DNA of 64,000 bases from Gnetum montanum (lineage: Eukaryota > Streptophyta > Gnetopsida > Gnetales > Gnetaceae): positions 16,659-80,658 of the forward strand of contig MNCI01020757.1 in assembly GCA_015680685.1 (NCBI GenBank). The letters run 5' to 3'. Of this stretch, positions 1-11,872 are shown one piece after another. Position numbers and translations under genes: made by a program. The notes under the pieces are model-generated. The model did not search any database. It was not told the origin of the DNA and saw only the letters and a program-made list of their open reading frames with translations. Positions within the stretch are counted from its first letter, which is position 1, and the number at the start of each line of letters is the position of its first letter.

Positions 1-185
1 TACACCTCATCTAGACTAAACCATACGTGACATATGCAAAACTAGTCTAGATGGGAAGACAGCGAACTGCGACCTAAGGCTAACTATCTAGGTGCCACAA
101 CTAGTCCATCTGCGGAGTTCGACCGGATCGCGCGTGCGACGCTCGTTTCGTATGGTTGAGTGTAGGGGTACCTCGCCACTCATCA
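1..185 (+). repeat. Right end of an LTR (D/E family), cut by the window edge
   Basis: This stretch aligns by eye with the 3' parts of the element E LTRs (47165-47449 and 53002-53400). They share the order CACAACTAGT, a GACCGGATC-like block, TATGGTTGAG, a TAGGGGTACC block, and an end in TCATCA at 185, the 3' end of a TGATGA...TCATCA LTR. It is the most GC-rich copy and keeps more CpG sites, so it may be the youngest. No primer-binding site follows at 186, so it is a solo LTR or the 3' LTR of an element outside the window. Confidence 0.7.
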
Positions 186-3100
186 GCAACTAAATAGATA
201 TATAAACTATGCCAAATAAGAGCTATTTAGCAAAAAGAATTATAAAACATACAATAGCGATGCCAAAATGTAAAATAAAAGAAAAAGGTATCACATCCTC
301 CATTCCTAAAAAAGAATCTTCCTCTTGGAATATGGAGTTAAGAAATATGCTATCATAAAACATGGCTCAACTAACTAAAATTTATAATAACAACTACTCA
401 TTTTAGCTAATTAGGAATATAAACTATATTGCTAACACTTAGCTACAGTTAATTGTTGAATACTAATAGTCAACACTTCAAATCAATCCATTGGTTAACC
501 AATCATCAAGCATACCTTTCCCCATCATGAATTGGTTCTATACCACTCTTCATGGTAATGCACCATCTCTAAACTTAACCACACTTTGTATTTCTTATTT
601 CTTGGTTATGGAAAATTGGCCACTTTCACCTATCTTAGGTTGCTTCCTTTTTCAACTTTTCCTTTTTCTAAGGATCTTTCTTGTTCTTCTTCTTCTTTTA
701 AGTCTTAAACATATTGTTACCAAGGTAAATATCGACAAATATTACCTATTTATATTTTCGCTTAGCATCCTATGCTTTATCTATTTAATATTGATAGCCC
801 ATACATTAGCACTTGAATTATCATAAGTGTGCAACAAGTTGATAAAAGGAGTAATTGTTGCTAAAAAACACATAAATGTTTTTTGCTTCAAAATCCTAAA
901 TCACTGCAATCTTGCACCTTTCATCCTTGGAGCTATTTGTAAAACACAAACAATTCTAATCATAAATCTACTACTATTCTCTAATACTAAGTTGTTAGAC
1001 CTCAAAATAAAAAATTCTAAAATGTCAAATTTCGCCCAAAGTTCCCTCATGATTTATGGTTTAAGTATAATCCTAACATAGTGATAAAGTGAAGATATAG
1101 CAAACTAACAATTCTAAGCAATTAAATACAACTTAATTGTTGAGGCTAACATTTTTTGAACATGTAACAAGGAACATAGAAAATCATAATAGTATGAGCA
1201 AGCAATGCTATAATGTTCATGGAGCATCGAAAATCATAACCTTATGAGCAAGTAATGCTATCACTGTTTGCAACACTTGTGGAAGTGCACTGTGTGGTGC
1301 TGCTGGTCAATTGTTCATATTTGTAGTAAGGAAATCATGGTAACTAATCTCATCATGGCTCATCAGCAGCAGCAACAGGAAAATGGAAGAAGTGTGTGGG
1401 TAATCATCAAAAGTAATTGGGAAGTTGTTACCAAGATAACTATTTATGTTACTTTCTCTATTCTCCAATTGATTGCATGTTTCCTCCTTCCCTGTACCTC
1501 TAAATGAATTCATGAATTCCATTAGAAACATATATCTAATTGATATCTATTTTTATAATAGTGATTTACATGCTTTCATTTGTACCGATGCTTAGCTTTC
1601 CTTGTTCAAACCCAAAAGTGTCTCTTCGATTTTAAATTTTGATTAGTATTATTAAGCTTTTTTTAAAGATTTCTGAAAACAGTACTATTGAGTCTTATAC
1701 TTGTATTGCTACTAACAATGAAGTGTTCACTCTTAATTTAAATGTCTCAAATTATGAATTCAATTCTAAAGTTGTACTTCCAAAGTATTATAATCTAGTC
1801 TTATACCCTCAAGTTATGTATCCGATTTTATCTTTTTACTCAGAAAAGCTTCCATTCTGATAACACTTTGTAAGGATGGTGATTTTCAAAATTAAGCAAA
1901 ATGACTTTTTTGTTACTGACGATTGGTTCAGGAGAGTTAAAAGATATATAAACAAATATAAAACTCATCGTTAACATGGTTTTGTGAAATCTGCTGTTAA
2001 TGACAGGTGACTAATGAAGACAACTAAGATTGATTTAAAATTAAATTAAATATATAATCTTAGGTGATTAAAATTCTATACTTAATTTCCATTCTAACTA
2101 AATTTTGCAATGATAAAAAATAAAGACATGTACACGGGTGTATGTTTTTGTTACCAATATTAAAGCTGTAAACCCGACTTTTTATCTTCATCTATTCGGA
2201 TTTTCTCTTTGCCATCTTCCTATCCCATATCACACGGGAAGACGTTGCTTGTTTATGCAAGTCAAGGTTGGGGCGAATATGGATGGGACGAATACATAGT
2301 TAATGTTTCCATATAGCCAATTAAATTAAATTAGGCATAGGGGCCGATTGAAATCATCACAAGGAACCTAACATGACCATAATTTCTGAACATGAAGAAG
2401 AGGCATCCCAACTTGCTGGACCAAAAGAGATTAACGTAATAGCCTAGGCCCTGAGGAAATTTTGGAATTAACATTGCAGCTCAGCTGCACTTGTGTAGCG
2501 TTAATTGAAATGAAATGAAATGAAATTAAATTAAAGCTTTATTAAGTTCAAAGACTTATAGAATTTATTGAACAAGACTTATAGAAATAAAGATAGGCTC
2601 TACAAATTGATTAAACATTCATGGGAGCATTAACAATTAATCATTCAAGCTTTTTGGTATAACATTATAACATTGTCTTAAATGGGTAGCCACAACACAA
2701 GAAAAACATATCTCATCTTCAAGGGGTCCTAACCTATACAACCTACAAATGCACTATTCTCAAGGTAGTTGAATCTATCTTCCACTTTCAATTCTAAGAT
2801 GATGAAACTAGTAAGACAACCAATGCATTCTAAGATGATATCATATTCTCCTAAATTCATGATGTCAAGATCATTAAGCCAAGAAACATCATAAATCACC
2901 AAAGATACAAACCTGCAAACTAAGCAAAGCCTGTTAATAGCATTCCAATATTTACTTGAAATACTAGCTGAGAGATAGCGAACTTCTACATCTAATTTAT
3001 TATATCTAATGTGATGTAAATAAAATTATCTTTTGCCTTCTACATTAAACCACATCTATGTTAAAACTTTCTGCTTGACTAGTTAGTGAATATGCTTATG

Positions 3101-4849
3101 ATTTTGCTGCACATCCTCCTAAGAGATATTCTATTTTCTCAACCATTTCATCCCTTGAAAATACCATTCATGGTCTTGTGAATCCTTAGGAACTACTTTA
3201 CAGATTCATTTTCCCTTGAGATATGTAAGCTATATGAGTGTATGTAATGAAATGGCACAAGCTTTCTACTTCTAAAGGTAATAAGTCACATTCACATAAT
3301 AACATTGTGTAAGGTGTTTGCATCTTCACCTTTAACTCATCCAGCTAAAAAGTATTTTGCACTCTTTCAATATCTTTTTAAAGTTTCTCACTAAGTTTAA
3401 GTTCTCAAACAACACACCTATACAAAATAATAGGATAGATGATAGTTTGAAAATTTTATTTTGTAACTTTCCAAACCCATAGTTCTAAATCTTTGCACTT
3501 GTTTTTGAAACCATACAGAGCCTTCAAACCTTCTATTGTTTTTTCTTTAATGCACTTCCTTAATGTAAAAATACAATTTCATGGCATTTATTCTTAATTT
3601 TATTGATAATTTGTTAATCTATTTGTGGTGGAAAGGCTCCTAAAATAAATTTAAACAAATGGAGCTCTATGTAGTTCATAAAAAAATTTAAGACTTTGGC
3701 ATATAAATAACTTTTTTGGTATATGATCGAGAAAAAATTCATAGCAAGGATCTTTAGGATGAGCTATATGTTGTGATGTATACCCAATAAATATTGGAGA
3801 TATTCTTTCAAGTTATAGACTCTTACTCAACAAACAGTCCATAAAAAATGAGCTTAAATTTAACTAAGCTCTTGGTTCATGAGTCTCTGTTAAGTTATCC
3901 TATAATATATCATTCATATACTATACGAGGAAGAAACTTTTCTTATTCTTTAAAGCTACCCATGCCCAAATATGATAATTAGGAACGTGGTTAATTTCAT
4001 ATCTCAAGTAGATATTCAAAGCTAAGATAAACATTCTATGAGAAAATTTGAGCTCTATGGCTTAAGGAATGGTGCTTTGATATCTCAAGGCATTTGCAAG
4101 GTATGCTAGTGAGAGCTTGAAGACTTTGCCTATTTTTGGATCAATCCAAAATCTACCATTGAGCACTTCTTTATTAATTTATTGGGCTTCCACCTCTATT
4201 ATATTAGGCTCTATGTGAGCTTAGAGCTTGTATGTCATTTTGATACTAATGTTGATGAAGCACTCAGTATTTCCTCAAAGTTGATAAGTCATCATATGTT
4301 GGATAGTTGCATCAACACATCTTCATTGATGCAGCCCCCTCGATGCATGGTCAATAGTGTGCCTGAACTCTTCCAATTTTCTTCTATAATCTTAGCAAAT
4401 AGTCAATTAGTGCCCGTAACATGGATTTCAATCAATTGTTTGGCATCTTATTCAAGTAGCATTATACTTGGACACATTCCATGAATAACATTAAGATCAA
4501 GATTGATTTATATTCATTGTAGCGCTTTGACTTAGAATAGATTTTATTTCAATGCAATTCACTTTCCATGTCCATAGTTAATATTTACATTTTCATACAC
4601 ATTAATCAATTATTGGAATAAGCATGACCAATTTTAAGCATAAACACATATTCACTTAGTAATCCAAGTAGCATTATTACTTAGTTTGCCTAGTAGTATA
4701 ACAATTGGTAATTCTAGCAATGGGTACATGATTTTAGAATGTACAACAAGTTGGGAATGGACACTCATTGTCCTTAGGATAGCTTAGAATTTATCTTATT
4801 TTTTTAATTAGATTAATTAAATAATTAATTTCCATGATTTTATCTACCT
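186..4849. other. No recognisable gene; AT-rich anonymous DNA
   Basis: Only short open frames (up to about 110 codons) occur here, and none resembles a protein family I know. A small GAAAT/TAAAT microsatellite lies near 2505-2535. Both strands around 4140-4480 carry short frames, but the minus-strand reading has about one stop per 10-15 codons. Nothing distinguishes it from diverged repeat DNA. Confidence 0.5.
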
Positions 4850-5066
4850 TAGCCTTAGTCACACAACATCAATAATCATATGCCTCACTTTAGACTAAAT
4901 CATGCATGATAAAGATATTATTAGTCTGAATGAAAAGACAATGACCTAAGATCAATGCTTAACAATCTAGATACCACACTAGTTCCATTCATGGAATTCA
5001 ACTAGATTGCATGTGAACGCTCGTGATTCATATGGTTGAGCATAGGGGACACTCTGCTGCTCATCA
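4850..5066 (+). repeat. LTR fragment (D/E family)
   Basis: This is a second diverged copy of the LTR right half. It has ATCATATGCCTCAC near 4878, a CTAGTTCCAT block, TCATATGGTTGAG near 5030, and an end in TGCTCATCA at 5066. The closest match within the window is the 3' LTR of element E (53215-53400). The 5' part of the LTR is not recognisable, and no primer site follows. Confidence 0.65.
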
Positions 5067-5930
5067 AAAGTAGAACATATCCTTCTCATATATAGTTTTA
5101 GTTATCAAATGATTGATGACATCTCTTATAATGATGGCTTAAGTCTAAAATCGAGCTTGTGAAGGCTTGTCTTCTTATAGAATTCTCACCAATCTTCCAT
5201 TGAGTTTAAAGCTTTGAGCCCTATATTTTTAATTAAATCATGATCCTTATCGAAGCTGAATAAAATATTTTCTTTTAATTCCAAATCCATGTTCCCAACA
5301 TCAATCCATTGTCATAATTGATATATGTTAAGTTTGAGATGTTGAAGATAATTAGAGAAGCTGAAGATATCGATGTCCTAAAACTTTTGTGATGCTTCTT
5401 CCTTTTCACTATAAGACATCTTAAGCTGAGATCCAAAGAACTTGAAGAAATCTTTTCTTTGTGCTTGAAGGGTGGCTCTTGCTCTACTTCGATGGTCGAC
5501 TTTGTTTACTATTATCTTTGTGATTCGAAATCTAGAATAGTTCTATAAATTAATAGCTAAAACTTTTTTTTTAATTTGCTCACTTGGGAATAGGTTGTTT
5601 GAATCATCTATTTACACATGTTATAAATTTTGATTTCATTGAGCTACTATATCATCATTATTAAAAAACCATAGGCTTAGTATGAGTAGTTTAGTCTTAA
5701 TGCTTGGCTCATCTTTTGTTAATCTAGATCTTAATTTTACCTTAATATGATTAAGAGTGATTGAGTTGACGTGGCATATAAGTAGAATTGATTCATAGAA
5801 TCATTTGTGGCTCTACTTAGAATAGGCTCCTTCAATATTAATACCTATAAAATCAATATTTGGTTCTACAAGACTTCTACTTACATGGTTCTTGATTAAT
5901 TCTAGACATCCGTTGATTCTTTTCTTTGTT
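5067..5930. other. Anonymous stretch between an LTR fragment and element A1
   Basis: No protein match is visible. It may contain the degraded region downstream of the A1 integrase, because minus-strand integrase-like codons fade out near 5930-6000. No 3' LTR matching the A1 5' LTR is found here. Confidence 0.4.
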
Positions 5931-6640
5931 TATTTATGGCTTATTAAGCTAGATTATGGTTAAGCATGAGTGTAAATCCTATTCATTATGGCTAAATAAG
6001 CTTTTTCTAATTGTAACATGAAAAGCATTATTATAAAGAAATTTAACATAACACAATAAATTTTCCCACCTATTAGGCTATTCATCACATAAACACCTCA
6101 AAATATTCAACAAAGATTTATTGATCACTTTAGTTTGACCATCAAATTATGGATGATATGCACTAGAAAAAATTAACTTTGCCCCTAAAAGTTTTCAAAG
6201 GGACCTCCAAAAATGTTTAGTAAACTTGAAGTCTCTATTACTAACAATATTCAAAGGAATCCCATGCAACTTTAGAACATGTTGAAAAAATAAATTTAGA
6301 ACATGAGATGCATCACTTAACTTTTTGCATGAAATGAAGTATGCCAACTTGGAAAATTTGTCCTCCATAACAAAAATAGCATTATTTTTACTTTTGATTT
6401 TTGGAATCTCACTCACAAAGTCCATTGACATACTTTTCCATGAACTTAGGAATGAGCAAAGACATATAATGTCCATCTACTCCTTTACCTTCTTTTAGTT
6501 TTTGACATGTCAAAAACCCTTTCACAAATTTGAAGACTTCAGAGGTCATTCTAGGCTAAGAATAGGATCTATCTACAAGCTTTAATATTTTATCTCTACC
6601 CATATGACTTGTCATGCTACTAGAATGCTTTTTAAACAAA
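5930..6640 (-). pseudogene. Element A1 integrase (Ty3/gypsy), decayed
   Basis: On the minus strand, a degenerate HHCC zinc region (HSSSMTSH ... FLTCQ, about 6630-6490) is followed by the integrase core. WKSMSMDF holds the first catalytic Asp near 6420. The usual SDRD reads SNRD near 6240, so the second catalytic Asp is Asn. The usual DGQTE reads DGQTK near 6120, so the catalytic Glu is Lys. Frames shift between the zinc region and the core, and stops occur downstream. In life the protein would insert element cDNA into the genome; this copy cannot. It continues the RNase H frame upstream, giving the normal gypsy order. Confidence 0.8.
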
Positions 6641-7095
6641 ATTCACCTTCTAAAATCATAATTGAACACACATACCTTTCCATTCTTGAATAAAAGTTTA
6701 TCTTTAATATGACAACCTCTCCATTGATCTATCCTACTTAGAAATGCATTAGCTACTACATTAGCTTTCCTACTTTTATGCTTCAACTCAAAATTAAACT
6801 CCGATAAATGTGTCACCCACTTCATATATTTAGCAGTTAGCTTCTTTTATTAATTGAGAAACTAAGGTGCTTTGTAGTTAGTCATCAAAGTGACCTCTTT
6901 GGGTAACAAGTAATACCACCAATGCTTGATTGCTTAAATAATAACATACAACTCCTTCTAATATATGTTATATTTATACCTTAACTCATTTAATTTTTTT
7001 GAAAAGAAAGAAATAGGTCTATCTTCTTGTGAAAGCATCCCTCCAATTCCAAGTCCATTTGCATCCACCTTGATCTTAAAAAGCTTCTAGAATTT
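6641..7095 (-). pseudogene. Element A1 RNase H, decayed
   Basis: Minus-strand codons around 6825-6730 read KWVTHLSEFNFELKHKS and VVANAFLSR, matching the C-terminal RNase H signature of gypsy polyproteins, usually written VVADALSR. The catalytic Asp is Asn here, consistent with a single G-to-A change. The upstream half (to about 7095) carries scattered recognisable residues with several stops. It lies between RT and integrase, as expected. Confidence 0.75.
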
Positions 7096-7950
7096 GGTAT
7101 TGCAAGCATTGGTTCATTGGTGATTTTTACCTTTAATAAGTTAAAGTCAGTTTTTGTTTCCTCACCCTACCTTAAATCTTTATTCTTTTTAAGAAAAATA
7201 AACATAGGCCATGAAATACCATTGAAATTTTTTATGAGCCTTCTATACAAACTTGCTAAATTAACAAATGATCTTACCTTCCCAACATTTTTAGGAGTTG
7301 GCCAATCTCTACTAGCCCTTACCTTGGTAGCTTTCATCTAAATTTGCTTTTTGGAAATTACATGTTCCAAATATGTGATCTTCCTCTTGAAAATTTGACT
7401 CTTATTCACATTGATCATCTAATGTGCCTCCTCTAATTTAAGACACTCTTATTAAGTGATCCAAGTGCTCCTTCTCATTAGAGCTATATACCAAAATATC
7501 ATCAAAGAATACAAAAGAACACTTAACAATCAAATCATTTAGAACATGATGCATCAACCTTATAAATGCATTAGGTGCATTTATGGGCCCCAATGGCATC
7601 ACTAATTAGTCAAAATATCCATATGACATCTTGAAATTTGTCTTCCATTCATTACTAGGCTTGATCCAAATTTTATGGTATCCACTCTTCAAAACAAGTT
7701 TGCTAAAAACTTCTACATTGATAAGGACATCAATGATATAATCCATTTAGAGAATAGAAAACATGTATTGTCTTGCTATCCTATTCATAGCCCTCAAATC
7801 AATGCACATTCTCATTTTCATTCTACAAGCACTACTAGAACTACATAAGGTGAAATGGATTTCCTTCAAAGCCATTCACAACTCCTCTACTTGTCTTTGA
7901 AATTCAACCCATTGGTTTGGTACCATCTAGTATTCCCTATCATTTGGAAT
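7096..7950 (-). pseudogene. Element A1 reverse transcriptase, decayed
   Basis: Minus-strand translation near 7640-7480 gives EWKTNFKMSYGYFD, a stop, LVMPLGPINAPNAFIRLM, then FVFFDDILVYSSNE. These are the RT motifs around the catalytic box, and the Asp pair of FFDD is retained. The fingers region continues to about 7900 with stops and frameshifts. No full-length frame survives. The order protease, RT, RNase H, integrase marks it as Ty3/gypsy rather than copia. Confidence 0.82.
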
Positions 7951-8640
7951 GTTAGCACCATGAATGAAGTTAATTTGGTGCTAAACATTCCTCATTGGTG
8001 GCATTCCATCTAATTCCCCTTTGAAAACCTTGGGAAATTGCTCCTTCAAGCCTAGCACACATGTTGGAAGTTCAACCTGCACAACATCATGGCTAGAAGT
8101 AATAGTTGATATAACTACAAAATCAAAACTAGTGTTATCATATTCCTTAATATATTCCTTTCACTAAGAATAATTAAGAAAGCATTATGTGAGCTTTACT
8201 ACCTCATTTGCTCACCTATCATAGGAATCAACTCATTGAATCCATTAGGTCTTGCTACACTCCACATGTTTCTTGCTCCATCAAATTTAGCACCATTATC
8301 AAAATTCTAGGACCTTGCAAAAATTACATTAGCACAATCAATTAGTAGTACATCATATTTTACAACATCATGATAACTCCCAATTTTATATCTTAAGACA
8401 CATTGCTCTTTAACCTCCTGAGAGAAGTCTCTTAACAATCAATGCACCTTGTAGGATCTAGGATGAGGATTAGTTACTAAACCTAATCTAGCAATTTTCC
8501 TAGAAGAAATGATATTTTCTTAGGCTCCTTTATCAATGAAAATATGAATCTATTCCTCACTAAGCAAACATTTAGCTACAATCCACAATAATAATTTTCT
8601 TGTAGGATGATCTCCTCTATTTACATTTTTCAGAAATGTA
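7951..8640 (-). pseudogene. Element A1 retropepsin-like protease, decayed
   Basis: Minus-strand codons from about 8560 read IFIDKGA, a stop, ENIISSRKIARLGLVTNPHPRSYKV. This matches the gypsy protease start, usually DSGAT, followed by the conserved HPRPYKV-like block. Further down, VLLIDCANVIFAR corresponds to the usual DVVPMDACHVLLGR block. The active-site triplet is D-K-G rather than D-S/T-G. Copy A2 has D-R-G at the same place, so the loss of Ser/Thr may be old or family-wide. Confidence 0.75.
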
Positions 8641-9438
8641 TAAGAATTCAATTTAGAATCTTCCTTAATTTTGGAAGCATTATAATTACCTCTCTAAAGA
8701 AAGTAGATTGATGCCTCTTCTACTTCCATGGTTTGTACATCCTTACCCTTGGCTACCTTGTGAAGTGGACATTTCCATTTTTTATATCTCCATTCTACAC
8801 ATTTGAAGCATTGAATCTTGGATGATTTGCTACCTTAACCCTTGTCTTCTTTGCCTTAGACCTCCTTAGCCTTGTCCTTATCATCACCCTTCTCTTACTT
8901 CTTATCATGGTTACCATCCTTGTGACTTGGATTCCTTCACTTATTTGGATCTTTTGTCCTTCTCCTTTGAATATTTTTTGCTCCTACTTCCAAATTTATT
9001 AGGCTTCTTTTTTTTTTCTTTGAGTATCAAATCATAAGGCTCATCAAGAGTTTGTGGCTCATAGTATGAATACTCCTATTAATGTGTTATTAATGAGGAT
9101 TAAGATTCCCTTCTCCTATAATCCTAGGCTAATGAGTTCTCATGCTCCCATAGTTGTAATGTTCTTCTTCCTCATTTACTTCCCCTCCACCACACTGAGA
9201 AAATTCTTCATCATCTTTCAAATGAGAATGCTCATCATCCCTACAAGTTCAAATATGGCTAGGACCTATATTTCTATCTACCTTAGTGCTAATCTTATCC
9301 AATCGTGCAACCATTAGTTGAAAGATAGATTTCATGCTCTCCATGTATCTCTTCATGTCTTGAACCTATTCCTTCTTAAGCACCATTTTAAATTAACATA
9401 AAAATCCAAAACAAAATTCCAAAAAATAACAATACTAA
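8641..9438 (-). pseudogene. Element A1 gag with zinc knuckle, internally deleted
   Basis: On the minus strand near 8815-8770, CFKCVEWRYKKWKC is a CCHC zinc knuckle whose His has become Tyr (C-x2-C-x4-Y-x4-C). A Lys-rich, low-complexity stretch follows towards 9000. Compared with A2, this copy lacks about 525 bp between 9075 and 9095 (the A2 segment about 29425-29950), which removes the gag core. Gag would form the particle that packages element RNA. Confidence 0.72.
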
Positions 9439-9439
9439 A

Positions 9440-9451
9440 GCTTTGATACCA
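9440..9451 (-). other. Primer-binding site of A1 (initiator tRNA-Met type)
   Basis: The minus strand reads TGGTATCAAAGC, one base from the standard plant gypsy site TGGTATCAGAGC complementary to the 3' end of initiator tRNA-Met. It sits between the LTR (higher coordinates) and gag (lower coordinates), confirming the minus orientation of the element. Confidence 0.75.
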
Positions 9452-9453
9452 AT

Positions 9454-10290
9454 AACCTTTGGAGCAAGGTCACTCTGATTTATTTTATCCCTTTAAAATC
9501 AACTAAATCTAGATATTATAAAATACAATTCAATTTGTTAGAAAATAAGAAAATTGACTATCTTTAAGTAATTCAAAGAAGATTACAAATTATCGAAGAA
9601 CCAAAATCCCATAACCAACACACTCCCACACTCAGTGATATTGTAGAGCATGAGGCTCTACATCCACATAAATGATTATCCTTAATGCAAGCTATAATTG
9701 AACTAGATCTCTCCTACATAAACTAGATCTAAACTCATACAAGAGTCACAATGGCCAAAACACATATAATTGACCATAGAGATGCACACAACTCTCATAT
9801 AGTCTCTCTTCCCTACTCTCATACATACACTCTTCATTCTAAACATGAAAACACAAAGTAACATTTATCAATTACAAGATAAGAATCCTAGGGAAACCTT
9901 ACCCATGACTAATGTGGAGATTCTTAGTTGTATTCATCCTTGTTCTCATCTTTCTTGGTTGTTTCCTAACTTGGAACTACTAACTCAGAACTTTCCTTTG
10001 TCATACGAGACATCTTCTGGCTTCACAAGATGTCTTTTGTCAATCTTGAAACTCATGTAAGATGTCTCCTCTTACATCTAGATGTCTCCTATCTAGAAGA
10101 TACATCTTTGACCAGTACAAAATGTCTCCTTTCTAAGAAAAATTTATCCCAATTACTTGGGATTCCTCCTATGCATGTCTAGCTCTTAGGCAAGATATGC
10201 CCTAATCTCCAATACATCTACCCATCTTCCCAAACCTACAATCAACCTCCTGTAGGGATGAGAAAGGGGCTTGGAAGAGGTGTCCCTACA
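9454..10290 (-). repeat. Element A1 5' LTR
   Basis: On the minus strand it begins TGTAGGGACACC at 10290 and ends just before the primer-binding site. It is repeated with roughly 10% divergence in A2 at 30279-31131. It contains a small hairpin (GTAGAGC...GCTCTAC near 9643-9661) and several AGATGTCTC-type motifs near 10010-10130, in U3. No second LTR of A1 is visible downstream of its integrase. Confidence 0.6.
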
Positions 10291-10571
10291 CCGTTTTGCA
10301 TCTAATGGATTTAGAGATTCTTTGTATTTCTATGATACAAAGGAGGAAGCTCATATGCATAACTTGTTACTATTAATCAAAATTCATTAGTTGTTATGTA
10401 CTTAGTTGACATGTAGTCTAATGGAGTTATACTTGCTAAAGATGATGGAGTTGATTTTGAGAAATCTTCATGTACTCTATGAAGATGCGCAAGTCATGCT
10501 CACAATTAATCCATGGCTAAAAGAAGGATTGATCAACAAAACACTTGGTAAAATTTATGAAGAAGTGTATC
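10291..10571 (+). pseudogene. PIF1-like helicase fragment (copy 1)
   Basis: The plus strand, in mixed frames, reads FASNGFRD, then DTKEEAHMHN, then EDAQVMLTINPWLKEGLINKT near 10485-10545. This matches the conserved PIF1/Helitron-helicase stretch usually seen as GAQVMLT.NLW...GLVNG..G. PIF1-family proteins are ATP-dependent 5'-3' DNA helicases, and the family also supplies the helicase half of Helitron Rep proteins. Only the C-terminal motif region is present. It begins exactly where the A1 LTR ends and stops where the element B LTR begins. The same fragment sits beside A2 at 31132-31471. Confidence 0.65.
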
Positions 10572-10627
10572 TAAAACACCACCAAATTTGGAGTTTGGCA
10601 TCTCAATCATAAAATTTTTCTAAGTGC

Positions 10628-11045
10628 TAAGACTATGCTCTTCACTGCCTAGAGCATAGTCAAGCATAGTTATCATAGAGGCTAGTTTTGCAATTTTTTC
10701 TAAGTGTCAAGCTAGCCACTAGAAAAATTTGTAAATGCTGAGACTATGTTCTCCACTTAGAAAAGTAGTCAACATAGTCAAGAGTAGTTAGCATGGAGAC
10801 CCAGTTTTTGTAGATTTTTTTCTAAATGCTAAGACTATGCTCTCCACTAGCCCAGAGCATAGTCAAGCATAGTCAATTGGAAGTTAGTTTTTGCATGTTT
10901 TGACAGGTGTTGGGACTACAGTCATCCCTAGTCAGGAGCATAGTTAGCCTCCAGTGGAGAGCGTAGTCAACACATAGCCATGTTTTGCAAAATTATTCTA
11001 AGGGTGGGACTACACTCTCCCCTAGTCCAAAGCATAGTCAATTGT
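10628..11045 (+). promoter_or_regulatory. Tandem inverted-repeat motifs in the element B U3
   Basis: Several copies of a dyad GACTATGCTC-(about 12 nt)-GAGCATAGTC occur, for example near 10627-10660 and 10832-10865, with degenerate copies near 10740, 10912 and 11003. They sit in roughly 100-190 bp tandem units upstream of the TATA box. Such dyads could be transcription-factor sites or hairpins. Related motifs recur at 12440-12550, 21010-21055 and 22188-22265. Confidence 0.55.
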
Positions 11046-11447
11046 AGTCAGTCAGAACAGCCTCCAACGGCCTCCACAATATAGCATTGGCACTCAACTT
11101 AGCTCTAACTCATCTCCAGCAAGCATAGTTAGCAAAATGCATCTTTTTTGTACCCCCTTTTGTCCCCAAGATTGTAGCTATGCTCAACCCCACACAAGAT
11201 AGTGGAGAGCAGAGTCCTAGAGAATAGTCTCCAAAATTGCTATTTTCAAGTACATTGTGATCCTCTCGATGCATATACATGTAGTTGGCAGCGTAGTCGT
11301 AGTCTTGCAGTCTCGCAAAGTCTGGCAGAGCACAACAAAGCATAACACCACTAGCCTTAGTGAAGAGCATAGTTCGATGATAGCATATTCCTAATTATCA
11401 CCTTTGCCATGTGGCAGTCTCCCCACATTTCATGCTAAACCTAGCCC

Positions 11448-11455
11448 TATAAATA
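11448..11455 (+). promoter_or_regulatory. TATA box of the element B LTR
   Basis: TATAAATA is set in CCTAGCCC...TCCTCACC, the typical plant core-promoter setting (C-rich flank, TATA, C-rich downstream). It lies 3' of the U3 motif array and would place transcription start near 11480. Confidence 0.6.
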
Positions 11456-11829
11456 TCCTCACCATCTACATTTTTAGGGGTTGGCATTTTGGAAAATTGG
11501 AAGGTTGGCAAATTTTAAGTGCTTGAAAATTTGAGAGTTGGCAAACTTCAGCATTGGGCAAGATTCAAGGTTGGCAAGTTTGGCATTGGCACACTAGCAA
11601 ACTGGAGAGAGACAAAGTTGCACACCACCATAGTCCACCAGATCACCATAGCCTATGTCACACTGTGGCAGTTAGACTGGCAGGTAGAGACACCATGACA
11701 GAACATCAATTTTCATAGCTAGATACTCTCGAGACTATGATTATGCTATCCATTGTGCCTATTTCACACTACATACTTTCTCACCCCTTATAGAGTTAAC
11801 TATGCTCAACCCCATTTAGGGTGGTGTTC

Positions 11830-11832
<3 letters not shown>

Positions 11833-11868
<36 letters not shown>
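11833..11868 (+). repeat. (CT)n microsatellite
   Basis: An almost uninterrupted CT dinucleotide run lies in the transcribed part of the element B LTR or leader. Confidence 0.9.

Positions 11869-11872
<4 letters not shown>

Noticed and set aside
4140-4490. Plus-strand 100-codon frame and its minus counterpart as a gene
   Set aside because: No recognisable motif; the minus strand has frequent stops, and the length is within chance for this base composition.
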